Made by a program: the position numbers and the translations under genes. The notes below the pieces were generated by a model, which was given only the letters and a program-made list of their open reading frames with translations, was not told the DNA's origin and ran no database searches. A DNA stretch of 64,000 nucleotides from a virus, in IMG/VR virus record IMGVR_UViG_3300046167_000869, positions 1 to 64,000 of that record, one strand, 5' to 3'. Positions 50,664-58,554 of the stretch are shown one piece after another. How positions within the stretch are numbered: the first letter of the stretch is position 1; each line of letters starts with the position of its first letter.

Positions 50664-50937
50664 TCAACCCACCGCGTTGGAGTGGTTATGGCGCGGCCTC
50701 TCTCTTCTCGCGATCCCCGCGCTAGCGTGGGTTATCAAGCTCTCTAGTGATCTCGCGCGCGCAGAGTATCAGCGCCGAGACCATGAGCGCCGGATCGAAC
50801 AGCTAGAGACCGACAGCCGCGAGAACACTAAGGTTTTTGGAGAAATCAAGGGGCTGATTATCGAGCTGAAGACCCAAAATAAAACAATGGCTGAAGACAT
50901 AAGAGAGCTCAAGGCCCAGCTCTCAAAGGTGCCCTAA
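50647..50937 (+). CDS. Inner-membrane spanin-like protein (96 aa)
   Basis: The start giving MTQPIDQPTALEWLWRGLSL is preferred because GAAGGG sits 9 bases upstream; an ATG two codons earlier is possible. One N-terminal membrane segment (LSLLAIPALAWVIKLSSDL) is followed by a charged coiled coil (HERRIEQLETDSRENTKVFG; KTQNKTMAEDIRELKAQLSK). This is the layout of i-spanins, which span the periplasm with an outer-membrane partner to fuse the membranes at lysis. It overlaps the lipoprotein gene by one base. Confidence 0.58.
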   Translation: MTQPIDQPTALEWLWRGLSLLAIPALAWVIKLSSDLARAEYQRRDHERRIEQLETDSRENTKVFGEIKGLIIELKTQNKTMAEDIRELKAQLSKVP

Positions 50938-51401
50938 TGGCCGCGCTCAGGATCATCACAGCGAGTCTTCTGCTCATCCTTATCTCACTTTCCCTGAGAG
51001 CGTGCAGCGCACCGCCGCCGCGCCTTCGTGATTCAGAGCCCAGCTATGAGGGTGAGGATGAGGACGAAGACCCCCGCGCCGTGGTAATGCGTGAGCTACT
51101 TGAGCTCAGGACTCAGACCCAGCGGAATCACGCTGAGATCATCTTTATGCGTCTTGATCTCGACCCCGCCAACGCTCTATTGAATGACGTGAGACCCGTC
51201 AGCGCCGCGCAATTCATCCAGCCCCTTACACCACACCCGGCTACACCACGCTTCCGCTTGAATAGGCAGATCAGGGATACAAGGCTGTATCCCCTTGAGC
51301 ATGAGCCGCGCGAGCTCATCAGCAGCGGAGGGCGCTTTCGACTCTTCAACCTCACAGATAATCTCATCATGAATAAAGAGCACAGGCTTAGCGCCGAATA
51401 G
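50937..51401 (+). CDS. Lipoprotein, outer-membrane spanin-like (3' end uncertain)
   Basis: The N-terminus is a lipoprotein signal peptide (ALRIITASLLLILISLSLRA followed by C, lipobox LRAC), then a Pro-rich and acidic stretch (APPPRLRDSEPS; GEDEDEDPRAVV) and a helix. Placement after an i-spanin-like gene suggests the o-spanin. The last 225 bp lie antisense to the polymerase gene, which is suspicious. A +1 shift near 51150 would end the protein at 51183, almost meeting the polymerase stop at 51177, so the true C-terminus is probably shorter. Confidence 0.55.
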   Translation: MAALRIITASLLLILISLSLRACSAPPPRLRDSEPSYEGEDEDEDPRAVVMRELLELRTQTQRNHAEIIFMRLDLDPANALLNDVRPVSAAQFIQPLTPHPATPRFRLNRQIRDTRLYPLEHEPRELISSGGRFRLFNLTDNLIMNKEHRLSAE

Positions 51402-51800
51402 CGGGCTTTTTGGCTCCATCCACGCGGCGCGCACCACGTCAAAGAGCGCGCTCTTAGCTCCATCTGCAACGAGTCCTTGGAAATAGGTATTAGCGCCGTC
51501 CGTGAACCCCACGCCACCGCGCCTGCGGGCGCTGTGATGTTGGATGATATGGCCTACCCTGACACGCTCTTTAACGTGGTCAAAGTAGCGGCGCATCTCG
51601 GGCCACCGCGCGAACCATGCGCGTTTCAGCTCCTCGGCCTCATGCTCTGATATATCGAGTCCATAAGAGCCCCGCGCAAAACCTACCAGACCCTGCGCCC
51701 CTAAGCCTCCCGGTAAGCCCAAAGTTTGGCACCTTAGCGAGCTTACGCAGTTTGAGAATCTGCTTATCTTTTGAGGCTTTGAGCTCAAGCGCGCGCTCAT
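51177..51800 (-). CDS. Family A DNA polymerase, C-terminal fragment
   Basis: Real coding begins at LPGGLGAQGLVGFARGSYGL, the second half of motif B (the KxxNFG part ends the other fragment), and continues ISEHEAEELKRAWFARWPEM, RRRGGVGFTDGANTYFQGLV, ADGAKSALFDVV and motif C FIHDEIICEVEES, with the catalytic His-Asp-Glu. The residues before LPGG are out of frame. An extra G in the GGG of the NFG codon near 51722 explains the break. Confidence 0.85.
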   Translation of the reverse strand: MSARLSSKPQKISRFSNCVSSLRCQTLGLPGGLGAQGLVGFARGSYGLDISEHEAEELKRAWFARWPEMRRYFDHVKERVRVGHIIQHHSARRRGGVGFTDGANTYFQGLVADGAKSALFDVVRAAWMEPKSPLFGAKPVLFIHDEIICEVEESKAPSAADELARLMLKGIQPCIPDLPIQAEAWCSRVWCKGLDELRGADGSHVIQ

Positions 51801-53040
51801 AAGTCACGCCCGCGAGATCAGCGGCTAGAGCTAAGTGTAGATCTTGACCTTGTGATATGGCTTCCGCCATTTTAGAGGCTAGTCCTAAATTCAAGCACAC
51901 TTGAGCGAGCGCGACGAGCTCCGCCGTGGAGTAATCCGCGCCGATGTAAACGCACCCTTCACGCGGTCTAAAGCACTCGCGCACACCACCCTCTTGAGGG
52001 AGCTGCTGTAGGTTGGGCTTAGTACAGCTCGTACGACCGGTCCGCACTAACACATTCCAACGTGGGTTAAGCGGGCGCTCTGTCGCGCTCTGAATTACAG
52101 GGCCGAATGTGCCTGATAACTTGTCTAGTTTCAGCCACTTAGCGAGGCTCTCTAAGATAGGCTCGCCGCTCTCCTCCAATACCTCACCGGATGTTTGAAT
52201 AGCGCCTTTCTCGGTTCGCGGTGTGGCGTCTCCATAGCTCGCTTCAATTACCGCCTTAATCGCGCTCATGTTGCGTTTACCACCCTCTTTGAGCAGCCCA
52301 AAATCTACAAGCTCACGCTCAAGTTTAGCGCGCTTTGTAGTGAGCTCATCACGCCACGTCTCGACGCTCTCCGCGCTTGTCCTGAGCCCCCATAGCTCCA
52401 GATGATGGAGAGCCCACGCGGCGCGCGTCTGAGTGTGGAAGCTCGCGAGATAGCGATAAGGCGCGCGCGTGATGTGCTCCACGTCCATGAGCCGCGCTTG
52501 TTGGGCCTCGAAGATCTCATGAGTGATCCGCGCGTCTTCGAGCGCGTAATCTCTCGCCTCTGCTGACCATTGATCTAGCGGCGTGTCTAAGAGCTTTCCG
52601 TAGGAGTAGCGCGGTGAATTTGGGTCTAGTTTCTGAGAGCTGAGATCAAGACCTAGGAGACCTCGCGCGAGCTGAGCGAGGCTCACCCCTTGGGATATGA
52701 TAGGGCGCCCTATCTCGGGATGCTGAGACCATCCGTGATAGAGAGCCACTAAGCGCTCATGAATGCCTGTATCCCATATTCGCCCCTGATCATATAACCG
52801 CCATATACTCGCGGCTAAAGTGGGCCGGTGACGTATGACCACGGCCAAGTCAAATGCGATGTTATGACCGATGAGCCAACCTTGATCTAAGCGTATCCAT
52901 CGCTGTAATAAATCGCATCCTTCATCTGGATTTAAGAGCTGGTGTGCCTGTCCATCACTCGCGCTCATGCACGCCATTAAGGGTGCCTTGCGCCCCTGCC
53001 CTATAAGCTCGGTCTCACAGTCTATCGTTAAATTTTTCAT
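51640..53040 (-). CDS. Family A DNA polymerase, exonuclease and N-terminal polymerase fragment
   Basis: A 3'-5' exonuclease domain is clear: MKNLTIDCETELIGQG (Exo I DxE), LIGHNIAFDLAVVI (Exo II) and YALEDARITHEIF (Exo III). Polymerase motifs follow: RWNVLVRTGRTSCTKPNLQQ, motif A YIGADYSTAELVALAQV and LRKLAKVPNFG, where the frame breaks. No 5'-3' exonuclease domain is present. The intact gene spans 51177-53040 (about 620 residues), the usual size of a phage replicative Pol I. Its ATG overlaps the SSB-like stop as ATGA. Confidence 0.9.
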   Translation of the reverse strand: MKNLTIDCETELIGQGRKAPLMACMSASDGQAHQLLNPDEGCDLLQRWIRLDQGWLIGHNIAFDLAVVIRHRPTLAASIWRLYDQGRIWDTGIHERLVALYHGWSQHPEIGRPIISQGVSLAQLARGLLGLDLSSQKLDPNSPRYSYGKLLDTPLDQWSAEARDYALEDARITHEIFEAQQARLMDVEHITRAPYRYLASFHTQTRAAWALHHLELWGLRTSAESVETWRDELTTKRAKLERELVDFGLLKEGGKRNMSAIKAVIEASYGDATPRTEKGAIQTSGEVLEESGEPILESLAKWLKLDKLSGTFGPVIQSATERPLNPRWNVLVRTGRTSCTKPNLQQLPQEGGVRECFRPREGCVYIGADYSTAELVALAQVCLNLGLASKMAEAISQGQDLHLALAADLAGVTYERALELKASKDKQILKLRKLAKVPNFGLTGRLRGAGSGRFCAGLLWTRYIRA

Positions 53041-53140
53041 GGTTCCACCGTTGGCGCGCGCGGCGCCTTTTGATGTGTTGCTAGGAGCTGTCTCTGTTCG
53101 GGGCCTTCAATGCGGCGGGCGGGGCTGTTAGCTACGCGCG
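53037..53140 (-). CDS. SSB-like protein, C-terminal fragment
   Basis: After an indel near 53135 the leftward frame continues ARVANSPARRIEGPEQRQLL and ATHQKAPRAPTVEP, with a stop overlapping the polymerase ATG as ATGA. That junction is the strongest argument that this is the true end of the gene. It forms a basic, disordered tail of about 34 residues. Confidence 0.55.
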
Positions 53141-53646
53141 GCGCTCCAATGGCATTTCGTAAACTCGTTACCGCTGCGCGTGAGGATCTGCTCAGAGCGT
53201 AAGTGAACGCGCTTTCCTCGTGCTGGCTGTGACGGGCCTGTGAGCTCTTCCATGATCTCGCGCCCAAATGAGCGCGGGTCTCCTTGTGGATTCAAGCCGC
53301 AGACGAACGCCTTGATGTTTTGGAGATAGGGCCGTTCATCGGCTTTCGCTACCCAATCATAACGCGCGGGCTCAGCTTCGAGCGTCTGAATCGTCGCGAT
53401 AAAGATAGGGCGGTTATTATTTTTGATGCTCTGGATCACTTTTAATTCGATGACCTCAACGTCACAATCAAGGCCGGCGGGAACATATCCGTTACGTTGT
53501 GGCGACGTGTCGATCTCCTCGAAGTTGTCCCATATCGAGCCGCCTTGCGTTTGCTGCTGTGGTGCGTTCCCCCACGCGTTAGGCGTCGCGTTAGGCGCCG
53601 TTTTTGGGGTGTTATCCCATGTGTTGTTATTCCATTCATTTGTCAT
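53128..53646 (-). CDS. Putative single-stranded DNA-binding protein
   Basis: The product has a Gln/Asn/Pro-rich N-terminus (NTWDNTPKTAPNATPNAWGN) and then a beta-rich core: GYVPAGLDCDVEVIELKVIQ, NRPIFIATIQTLE, PARYDWVAKADERPYLQNIK, FVCGLNPQGDPRSFGREIME and ARGKRVHLRSEQILTRSGNE. The core resembles phage OB-fold SSB-like (DUF669-style) proteins, and gene order next to the polymerase agrees. Identification is by pattern only. An AAAGG ribosome-binding site precedes the ATG. The frame breaks near its end and continues in the fragment that leads to the polymerase start. Confidence 0.6.
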   Translation of the reverse strand: MTNEWNNNTWDNTPKTAPNATPNAWGNAPQQQTQGGSIWDNFEEIDTSPQRNGYVPAGLDCDVEVIELKVIQSIKNNNRPIFIATIQTLEAEPARYDWVAKADERPYLQNIKAFVCGLNPQGDPRSFGREIMEELTGPSQPARGKRVHLRSEQILTRSGNEFTKCHWSAARS

Positions 53647-53675
53647 TTTATTTAGCCTTTTCAGGTGTTTATGTT

Positions 53676-54194
53676 TTAACGTGTTCCTCTAACCACAATG
53701 TCAGCGAGTGCTAACAAGGCGTGTGAACAGTGTCTATATAATGGGTGTGAAGAGTCAATGGTTATTATGTTTTTTCTGAATCCCCATGACGTGAGTCTTG
53801 AGCCAAGAATCTTCCACCCCTCATCATATGGGATCATCGAAATGGGGCGTTGATGCTGGCGCTCAATGTCTTTAATGAGTGGCGCGAGTTCGTCGAGCAT
53901 GTGCGAGCTTTCGCCCGTGGTCGCTACTGCGTCGATGAGTAGAATATTAGGCGCGTAATGCTCAGGCTTTAGCGTGGGGTCTTCCGTTACCCATGCGGGC
54001 TCAGGTGCGCTCTCTTGTGCGCTCTCAGGTGCGCTCTCAGGTGCGCTCTCATGTATCGGCTCAGGTGCGCTCTCTTGTATCGGCTCAGGTGCGCTCTCTT
54101 GTATCGGCTCAGGTGCGCTCTCATGTAGCGCTCTCAGGTGCGCTCTCTTGTATCGGCTCAGGTGCTGTCTCTGCGAAAAGGCCGAAAAAATCAT
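53676..54194 (-). CDS. Unknown replication-region protein with ESAPEP repeats, C-terminal part
   Basis: After out-of-frame first residues the protein shows tandem ESAPEPIQ / ESAP repeats (about 8 copies), then a globular C-terminal domain: TEDPTLKPEHYAPNILLIDA, VATTGESSHMLDELAPLIKD, IERQHQRPISMIPYDEGWKI and SSHPLYRHCSHALLALADIV. I do not recognise the domain. The N-terminal part of the gene lies in another frame upstream; the break falls inside the repeat tract near 54125, where recombination slippage or assembly error is likely. Confidence 0.6.
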   Translation of the reverse strand: MIFSAFSQRQHLSRYKRAHLRALHESAPEPIQESAPEPIQESAPEPIHESAPESAPESAQESAPEPAWVTEDPTLKPEHYAPNILLIDAVATTGESSHMLDELAPLIKDIERQHQRPISMIPYDEGWKILGSRLTSWGFRKNIITIDSSHPLYRHCSHALLALADIVVRGTR

Positions 54195-54288
54195 TGGTGC
54201 TCATGGGTGGCTCCGGTGTGTCTGTGACTGTGATCAGGCCATAATTGATTTTATGGATCACCTCTAAGCGCTCTTTGTTCGCGCTCAT
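54121..54288 (-). CDS. N-terminal part of the ESAPEP-repeat protein
   Basis: Reads MSANKERLEVIHKINYGLIT and VTDTPEPP, then MSTNDFFGLFAETAPEPIQE and stops within the repeats. Two starts are possible: the ATG at 54288, which would form an ATGA overlap with a corrected nuclease stop, or the ATG at 54204, which has GGAG upstream. Joining to the downstream fragment gives a protein of roughly 180-200 residues. Confidence 0.5.
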   Translation of the reverse strand: MSANKERLEVIHKINYGLITVTDTPEPPMSTNDFFGLFAETAPEPIQESAPESAT

Positions 54289-55369
54289 GGTGTCTGCTGT
54301 GAGATGCTCTGTGTGGGTCGGCATAAGCGGCGCGCGCTTGGGCGCTCATCACCCCTGTGAGCTCCTGAATAGCCTGCACGCGATCAGCCGCGCGCATTGC
54401 TGACAGGCTTTTCCCGTTCCATCGAAAGCGAGGGAGTCTTTGAGAGGGTCGTTGGTCTTCGGGCAAGGGCTCGCGGTCAGGGAGCCCGTCGGGCGGGTTT
54501 GTTTGGCGGTACCATTCCCCGTCCTCATCTAGCTCATCATTTGTCTCTAGCGCGGGGCGCGCTTCGATCTGGATCACGTTTGACGCCTGCGGCGCCTCTC
54601 CCTTGAGCGCGCTCATGAAGGCGCGAACGTCTTTAGAGCTCGGCTCGGGCGCTGTCACCGTTGCGCGTTGGGCGGCGCGGGTGCAATCATGCCGAAAAGC
54701 GCATCCACCATACTTATCACAGCTCTGATAATTGGGCGCGACCTCGGACCATTCGAGCGCCTGAGATGTGCTCTGCTGCTCACTCACCTCTTCACCTATA
54801 CGAGCAAGAGGCTCTGCTAACTGAGCGCGGGTGAAGCTGCGTGATACAAGCGCCGTCTTTACAGGGCCGCGGGTTGTGCCATAGGAGAGGGTGAACTTGA
54901 GAGGCTCATCAAATTCAATCCCTAAGCTTCCGCTCAAGGCCACTGAAGAATAAATAATCGCCTGTGTGTCTGTCTCTAAATCTTGCTGTGTTTTTGCATA
55001 GTTGAGAGACGCTGTGCTTTTATGGTCTATGATTTGATTGGTTGAAGGATCAATTAAATCAATCCGGCCTCTAACACGCGCCACCCATCCGGGGGGTGTG
55101 AGGTCAAATGCCTGCTCTACATGATCAGGCGATACTGAGCCGCCCGGTGGTAGGTGTCTTAGCATCGCGCGCGCGGTGCCGTCTGTCGGCGCTACGCCAT
55201 TCATGAGCCATTGCTCTATCTGTTCGTGTATGCGCGTTCCTCGCTCCGCTGCGGGTGAACTCGGCGGGCGCTCTCCAAGCACGCTGACTCTGAACCATTT
55301 ACGCTTGCAATCTCGAAAGGTTGAGAGCTGGCTTGGGCTTGTGGATACCCACTTTTTACGCTCGATCAT
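54251..55369 (-). CDS. PD-(D/E)XK nuclease, Cas4/RecB-like with four cysteines (372 aa)
   Basis: Motifs in order: TSPSQLSTFRDCKRKWF (Cys 20), GTRIHEQIEQWL near residue 44, GRIDLIDPSTNQIIDHKST near 101-118 (catalytic Asp, Asp-x-Lys), then YQSCDKYGGCAFRHDC, three more cysteines. The four-cysteine arrangement is the iron-sulfur signature of Cas4/AddB-type RecB-family exonucleases. The last 25 residues (HSRHHEREQRALRGDP) look out of frame; one indel near 54325 would end the protein at PTQSISQQTP with a stop overlapping the next ATG. It probably trims DNA ends in replication or recombination. Confidence 0.8.
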   Translation of the reverse strand: MIERKKWVSTSPSQLSTFRDCKRKWFRVSVLGERPPSSPAAERGTRIHEQIEQWLMNGVAPTDGTARAMLRHLPPGGSVSPDHVEQAFDLTPPGWVARVRGRIDLIDPSTNQIIDHKSTASLNYAKTQQDLETDTQAIIYSSVALSGSLGIEFDEPLKFTLSYGTTRGPVKTALVSRSFTRAQLAEPLARIGEEVSEQQSTSQALEWSEVAPNYQSCDKYGGCAFRHDCTRAAQRATVTAPEPSSKDVRAFMSALKGEAPQASNVIQIEARPALETNDELDEDGEWYRQTNPPDGLPDREPLPEDQRPSQRLPRFRWNGKSLSAMRAADRVQAIQELTGVMSAQARAAYADPHRASHSRHHEREQRALRGDP

Positions 55370-55577
55370 GTGGCTCCTCCCCTCTATAGGAACTAGGGAG
55401 CGTCGCGAGATAGCCGTTAAACAGGCTCTCTAGGGCGCTTACGCATCCTCCCAACATCAAAGGACTCACCTCTTGCGCGTTGTCTTTGAGTAGGTTGATT
55501 TGATGCTGGATCTCATGGAGTAGGTGAGCGCGTGTCTCTTTAATAGACGGTTGTTGGTTTTTAGGTGAGTTGCTCAT
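55356..55577 (-). CDS. Hypothetical helical protein (73 aa)
   Basis: Sequence MSNSPKNQQPSIKETRAHLL and HEIQHQINLLKDNAQEVSPL is mostly helical; the end SYRGEEPHDRA overlaps the nuclease start by 14 bp, and the start overlaps the upstream gene by 17 bp. No family was recognised. Placement within the replication operon suggests an accessory role. Confidence 0.6.
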   Translation of the reverse strand: MSNSPKNQQPSIKETRAHLLHEIQHQINLLKDNAQEVSPLMLGGCVSALESLFNGYLATLPSSYRGEEPHDRA

Positions 55578-55818
55578 GATTTTTTAACCTTTCGATCTCT
55601 CGGCGGAGATACCAAAGCGCTTTATTTAAGTCTTCAAGCTCTCGCGCTGGATCTTTAAGGCCCGCGCGTGCGATGTATTTAACGGTGTTCCCTCGGTTGA
55701 AATTAAGCCCCCATGCTTCAATGACCTCTATGGCCTCGATGGTGTCCCTGTGGTAATGAGGGGGGTGCTCTACGCGCTCAGAACGCGCGAGCTCTTCAAC
55801 GAATTGCGCTTTTGTCAT
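55561..55818 (-). CDS. DUF3310 protein, T7 gp1.7-like nucleotide kinase family (85 aa)
   Basis: The family pattern is clear: VEHPPHYHRDTIEAIEVIEA, then GLNFNRGNTVKYIARAG and DPARELEDLNKALWYLRREI. Members include T7 gp1.7, reported as a dTMP/dGMP kinase, and occur widely in phages. It is the first gene of the leftward replication operon, about 30 bases from the twin promoter, so is probably early. Whether it has kinase activity here is not shown by the sequence. Confidence 0.75.
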   Translation of the reverse strand: MTKAQFVEELARSERVEHPPHYHRDTIEAIEVIEAWGLNFNRGNTVKYIARAGLKDPARELEDLNKALWYLRREIERLKNHEQLT

Positions 55819-55855
55819 TTGCTCATCTTTCGTCCTCGGTTATTTGAGATTCATT

Positions 55856-55894
55856 AAATAACCGCTTGACAGTGGCGAAGTCAAGCGCTTATTT
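55856..55894. promoter_or_regulatory. Palindromic twin promoter driving both replication operons
   Basis: Arms of 15 bp (AAATAACCGCTTGAC and GTCAAGCGCTTATTT) match as an inverted repeat at 14 of 15 positions around a 9-bp centre. Rightward: TTGACA, 17 bases, TTATTT. Leftward: TTGACT, 17 bases, TTATTT. The two -35 boxes lie inside the palindrome and overlap the same face of DNA, so only one polymerase is likely to bind at a time. Start codons lie about 39-42 bp beyond each end. The repeat could also bind a dimeric regulator. Confidence 0.7.
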
Positions 55895-55932
55895 TGAATC
55901 CCCTCTCCACCCTAGCTAAAAGTGAGTCACTC

Positions 55933-58512
55933 ATGATTCTAGGCGCTCTCCCTATCTCCTATTATCCCGCTCATCGAAGGTACGCGCCGCCGCGCGCGTG
56001 GCGACCCGGTGAAGCACACCCTAACTCAATGAAAACACTCGACTTTAGAGAAGCGCTCTCTAAGGATTGGTGCGCTGTCACTAACAACGCTCAAGAGGTC
56101 TGGCTCTACCCTCTCGCCGCTCAAGGCGGTGATGTCCTGAGACCTTCTAAGCAAGGCTCACCTGATATCATCAAGCGCGAGCTCAACATAGATCTCTTTG
56201 TCTCAGGTGTCCTGATCGACCTCGACGACCGAGGCGCCCACGGTGACGACTCGGCGCGCTCCGGCGAAGAGTTTTTTAACACGGTTGAGCGCGTGCTCAC
56301 TCCGCTGATGAGCCTGCCGGGTGCGTGTTATTATCGCACCTTACGCGGCGCGCGGGTGGGGCTCATCTTTGCTCAACCTGTAAATCTCGCGCTAGGTGAG
56401 CGCGCGCGGCGCGGGTTCTTTGCTCAAGTAGAGAGCATGTTTGAGGCTCATGAGTCTGTAGAGGTAGACCGCGCAAGTATCGAGGTTTCAAGAGGTTTCG
56501 CCGCTCCTATGATCTACAAGCGCGGTGAGCGGATCACAAGCGCTCAAGCTCAGCTCAGGCTACATGAGAGAGACACGCCTTACGCGTACATTGAAAAGCT
56601 CGCTGAGTATTGGACAGAACAGCTCAAACAAGTGAGCCAAAGCGCGGCAGACAGTGAGCGCCGACCGAAGGCGGCCCAGAGCGCGACAGCGCGGGAGGGC
56701 GCCGGAGGTCAAGCCGCACGCGCGCCGAAGGGGGATAAGAAACCGGCTGTGATCATCCCGCACGATCTACAGACACGCGAGCTTGACCGCTCGCAGGCAC
56801 ATGATCTCTTCAGAGGCTCAGTCTTCAAGCTCTCTCATTGGGTACAGGACGAGGCTCTGTTAAGAGACCTGAGCACCGTTCTAGATCGCCACCTATGCGC
56901 CGGTAGACGTGCCGAAGGTGGCGAGCTCACGCGCTACGTCGATCAGGCCCTAGACCTCGCGACCATCCACGAGGATGTACAGATAGCGGAAGGGATCGCA
57001 CCACCTACACCAGTTGACCTGCTCGATTTTCCCGAGCTTCAGCCCTTGCGCCGCGCCTTCTCAGCGCCTCTCGATGATCTCAAAATCGCTCAAGCCGTAC
57101 TCGAATCAATGGGCGATGAGCCCGCCCCGATATGGCATGGTGAAGGGCTCCGACGTTATGAGCATGAGCGCGGGATATGGCAGCTTTACAGGCCCAGCAG
57201 GCTAGAGCGCATCTTCCTCAAGTTGGAGGGCGCGCAGTACGAGAACGATAAAGGCGAGTGGCGCCCCATCGCGATCAACAACAAACTGATCACAGGAGGC
57301 GTCAAGATGCTCGCGAGCGTTAGCGGCGCAGGGGAGACCGAGACGCCGTTTGACAGCGCGCCTATGGGCGTGGTGTTAGGTGCACACTTTATCAGCGCGA
57401 GCTTGACAGGGCTCAAAGTACAACCGCGCGGGCCTCAGTTCTACGCGATTCACGCGCTTGATTATGAGCTCTCACCTCAACTGTTATCCTATTGGGAGGA
57501 TGAGGACACAGGCGCAGAGCCACGCGAGCCCACGACGTTTACGCGCTCATTCCTCGCGCGCTCTCTTTACCGCGCCCCAGAGGACGATGAGACAGAGCAG
57601 ACTATTAGAGACGAGATCAACGCCAAGATCATCACTATTGGTGAATGGTTAGGGCTCGCGCTACTCGGGATGTGCACACGCGAAGCTACCGCGCTTGTAG
57701 CACACGGTCCCGGCTCCAATGGCAAGAGCGTTTTAGCCTCTCTCATCTCTGATCTCTTCGGGGCAGAACGCACCGCGCACTTAGCGCCGCAGGCGATGAA
57801 AGAGCGCTTTAGTAGAGCTCAGCTCTTCGGCGCGGCTGTGAATGTGGTCTCTGAGATGCCTGAGTCTGATCTGTTAGAGTCAGACACTATCAAGGCCATG
57901 ATATCCGGTGACGCAATCACGGTTGAGAACAAAGGGGAGAAGCCATTTAGGATGATCCCTAGAGCCGCTCACTTTTTCGCGGCTAACACATTACCAGCGT
58001 CAAGAGATAGGTCTCATGGTCTATGGCGCCGGTTGATCCCTATCGAGTTCCATCACATCTTCACCCGCGCAGACAGAGACCCTGATCTGCTCGATAAGCT
58101 CAGGACAGAGTATGATTTACTCGTCCCGTGGGCGCTCAACGCGGCGCGTCAATACATCGAGCGCGGAGGCTATAAGCACCAAGACCACATTGAACAGTGG
58201 CGCGGTAAGTGGCGACGTGAGACAGACTCAATCAGCGCGTTCATTGACGCGCGCTGTGAGATGCTCACATCACCCCACGACGAAGACGCGCTAGACTCAG
58301 AGACCCTATGGCAGCGCTTCAGAACTTACGCTGAAGACGTAGGGCAGACAGGCGCCGCGCGCATGAGCCTTGTAGCCTTCGGGCGCTCTCTTGCCTCACA
58401 GCCGGATCTTATTAAAGCGCGCAAACGCAAGGGCGGGCGCCAACTGACATTCTACAACCTCAAACTCAAAGACACCGCGCCCCCGAAGCGCGACACATGG
58501 AGCATCCGATGA
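55933..58512 (+). CDS. Primase-helicase, AEP-like plus D5/SF3 helicase (859 aa)
   Basis: The ATG is preferred to the upstream TTG, which lies in the promoter. The N-terminal half has a possible archaeo-eukaryotic primase core (FVSGVLIDLDDRG, an acidic DxD; ACYYRTLRGARVGLIFAQPV). The C-terminal half has the superfamily 3 helicase of D5/P4 primases: EATALVAHGPGSNGKSVLAS (Walker A near residue 592), AAVNVVSEMPESDLLESDTI, MISGDAITVENKGEKPFRM, AAHFFAANTLPASRDRSHGL and WRRLIPIEF. It would unwind and prime the phage DNA. The stop overlaps the start of the thyX reading frame. Confidence 0.85.
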   Translation: MILGALPISYYPAHRRYAPPRAWRPGEAHPNSMKTLDFREALSKDWCAVTNNAQEVWLYPLAAQGGDVLRPSKQGSPDIIKRELNIDLFVSGVLIDLDDRGAHGDDSARSGEEFFNTVERVLTPLMSLPGACYYRTLRGARVGLIFAQPVNLALGERARRGFFAQVESMFEAHESVEVDRASIEVSRGFAAPMIYKRGERITSAQAQLRLHERDTPYAYIEKLAEYWTEQLKQVSQSAADSERRPKAAQSATAREGAGGQAARAPKGDKKPAVIIPHDLQTRELDRSQAHDLFRGSVFKLSHWVQDEALLRDLSTVLDRHLCAGRRAEGGELTRYVDQALDLATIHEDVQIAEGIAPPTPVDLLDFPELQPLRRAFSAPLDDLKIAQAVLESMGDEPAPIWHGEGLRRYEHERGIWQLYRPSRLERIFLKLEGAQYENDKGEWRPIAINNKLITGGVKMLASVSGAGETETPFDSAPMGVVLGAHFISASLTGLKVQPRGPQFYAIHALDYELSPQLLSYWEDEDTGAEPREPTTFTRSFLARSLYRAPEDDETEQTIRDEINAKIITIGEWLGLALLGMCTREATALVAHGPGSNGKSVLASLISDLFGAERTAHLAPQAMKERFSRAQLFGAAVNVVSEMPESDLLESDTIKAMISGDAITVENKGEKPFRMIPRAAHFFAANTLPASRDRSHGLWRRLIPIEFHHIFTRADRDPDLLDKLRTEYDLLVPWALNAARQYIERGGYKHQDHIEQWRGKWRRETDSISAFIDARCEMLTSPHDEDALDSETLWQRFRTYAEDVGQTGAARMSLVAFGRSLASQPDLIKARKRKGGRQLTFYNLKLKDTAPPKRDTWSIR

Positions 58513-58554
58513 CAGAGACACCTTTACCCCCTGAGCAACATCAGTGTTAAACTC

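Noticed and set aside
53974-54267. Plus-strand frame encoding GALSCALSGALS-type repeats
   Set aside because: Simply the antisense of the ESAPEP repeat tract.
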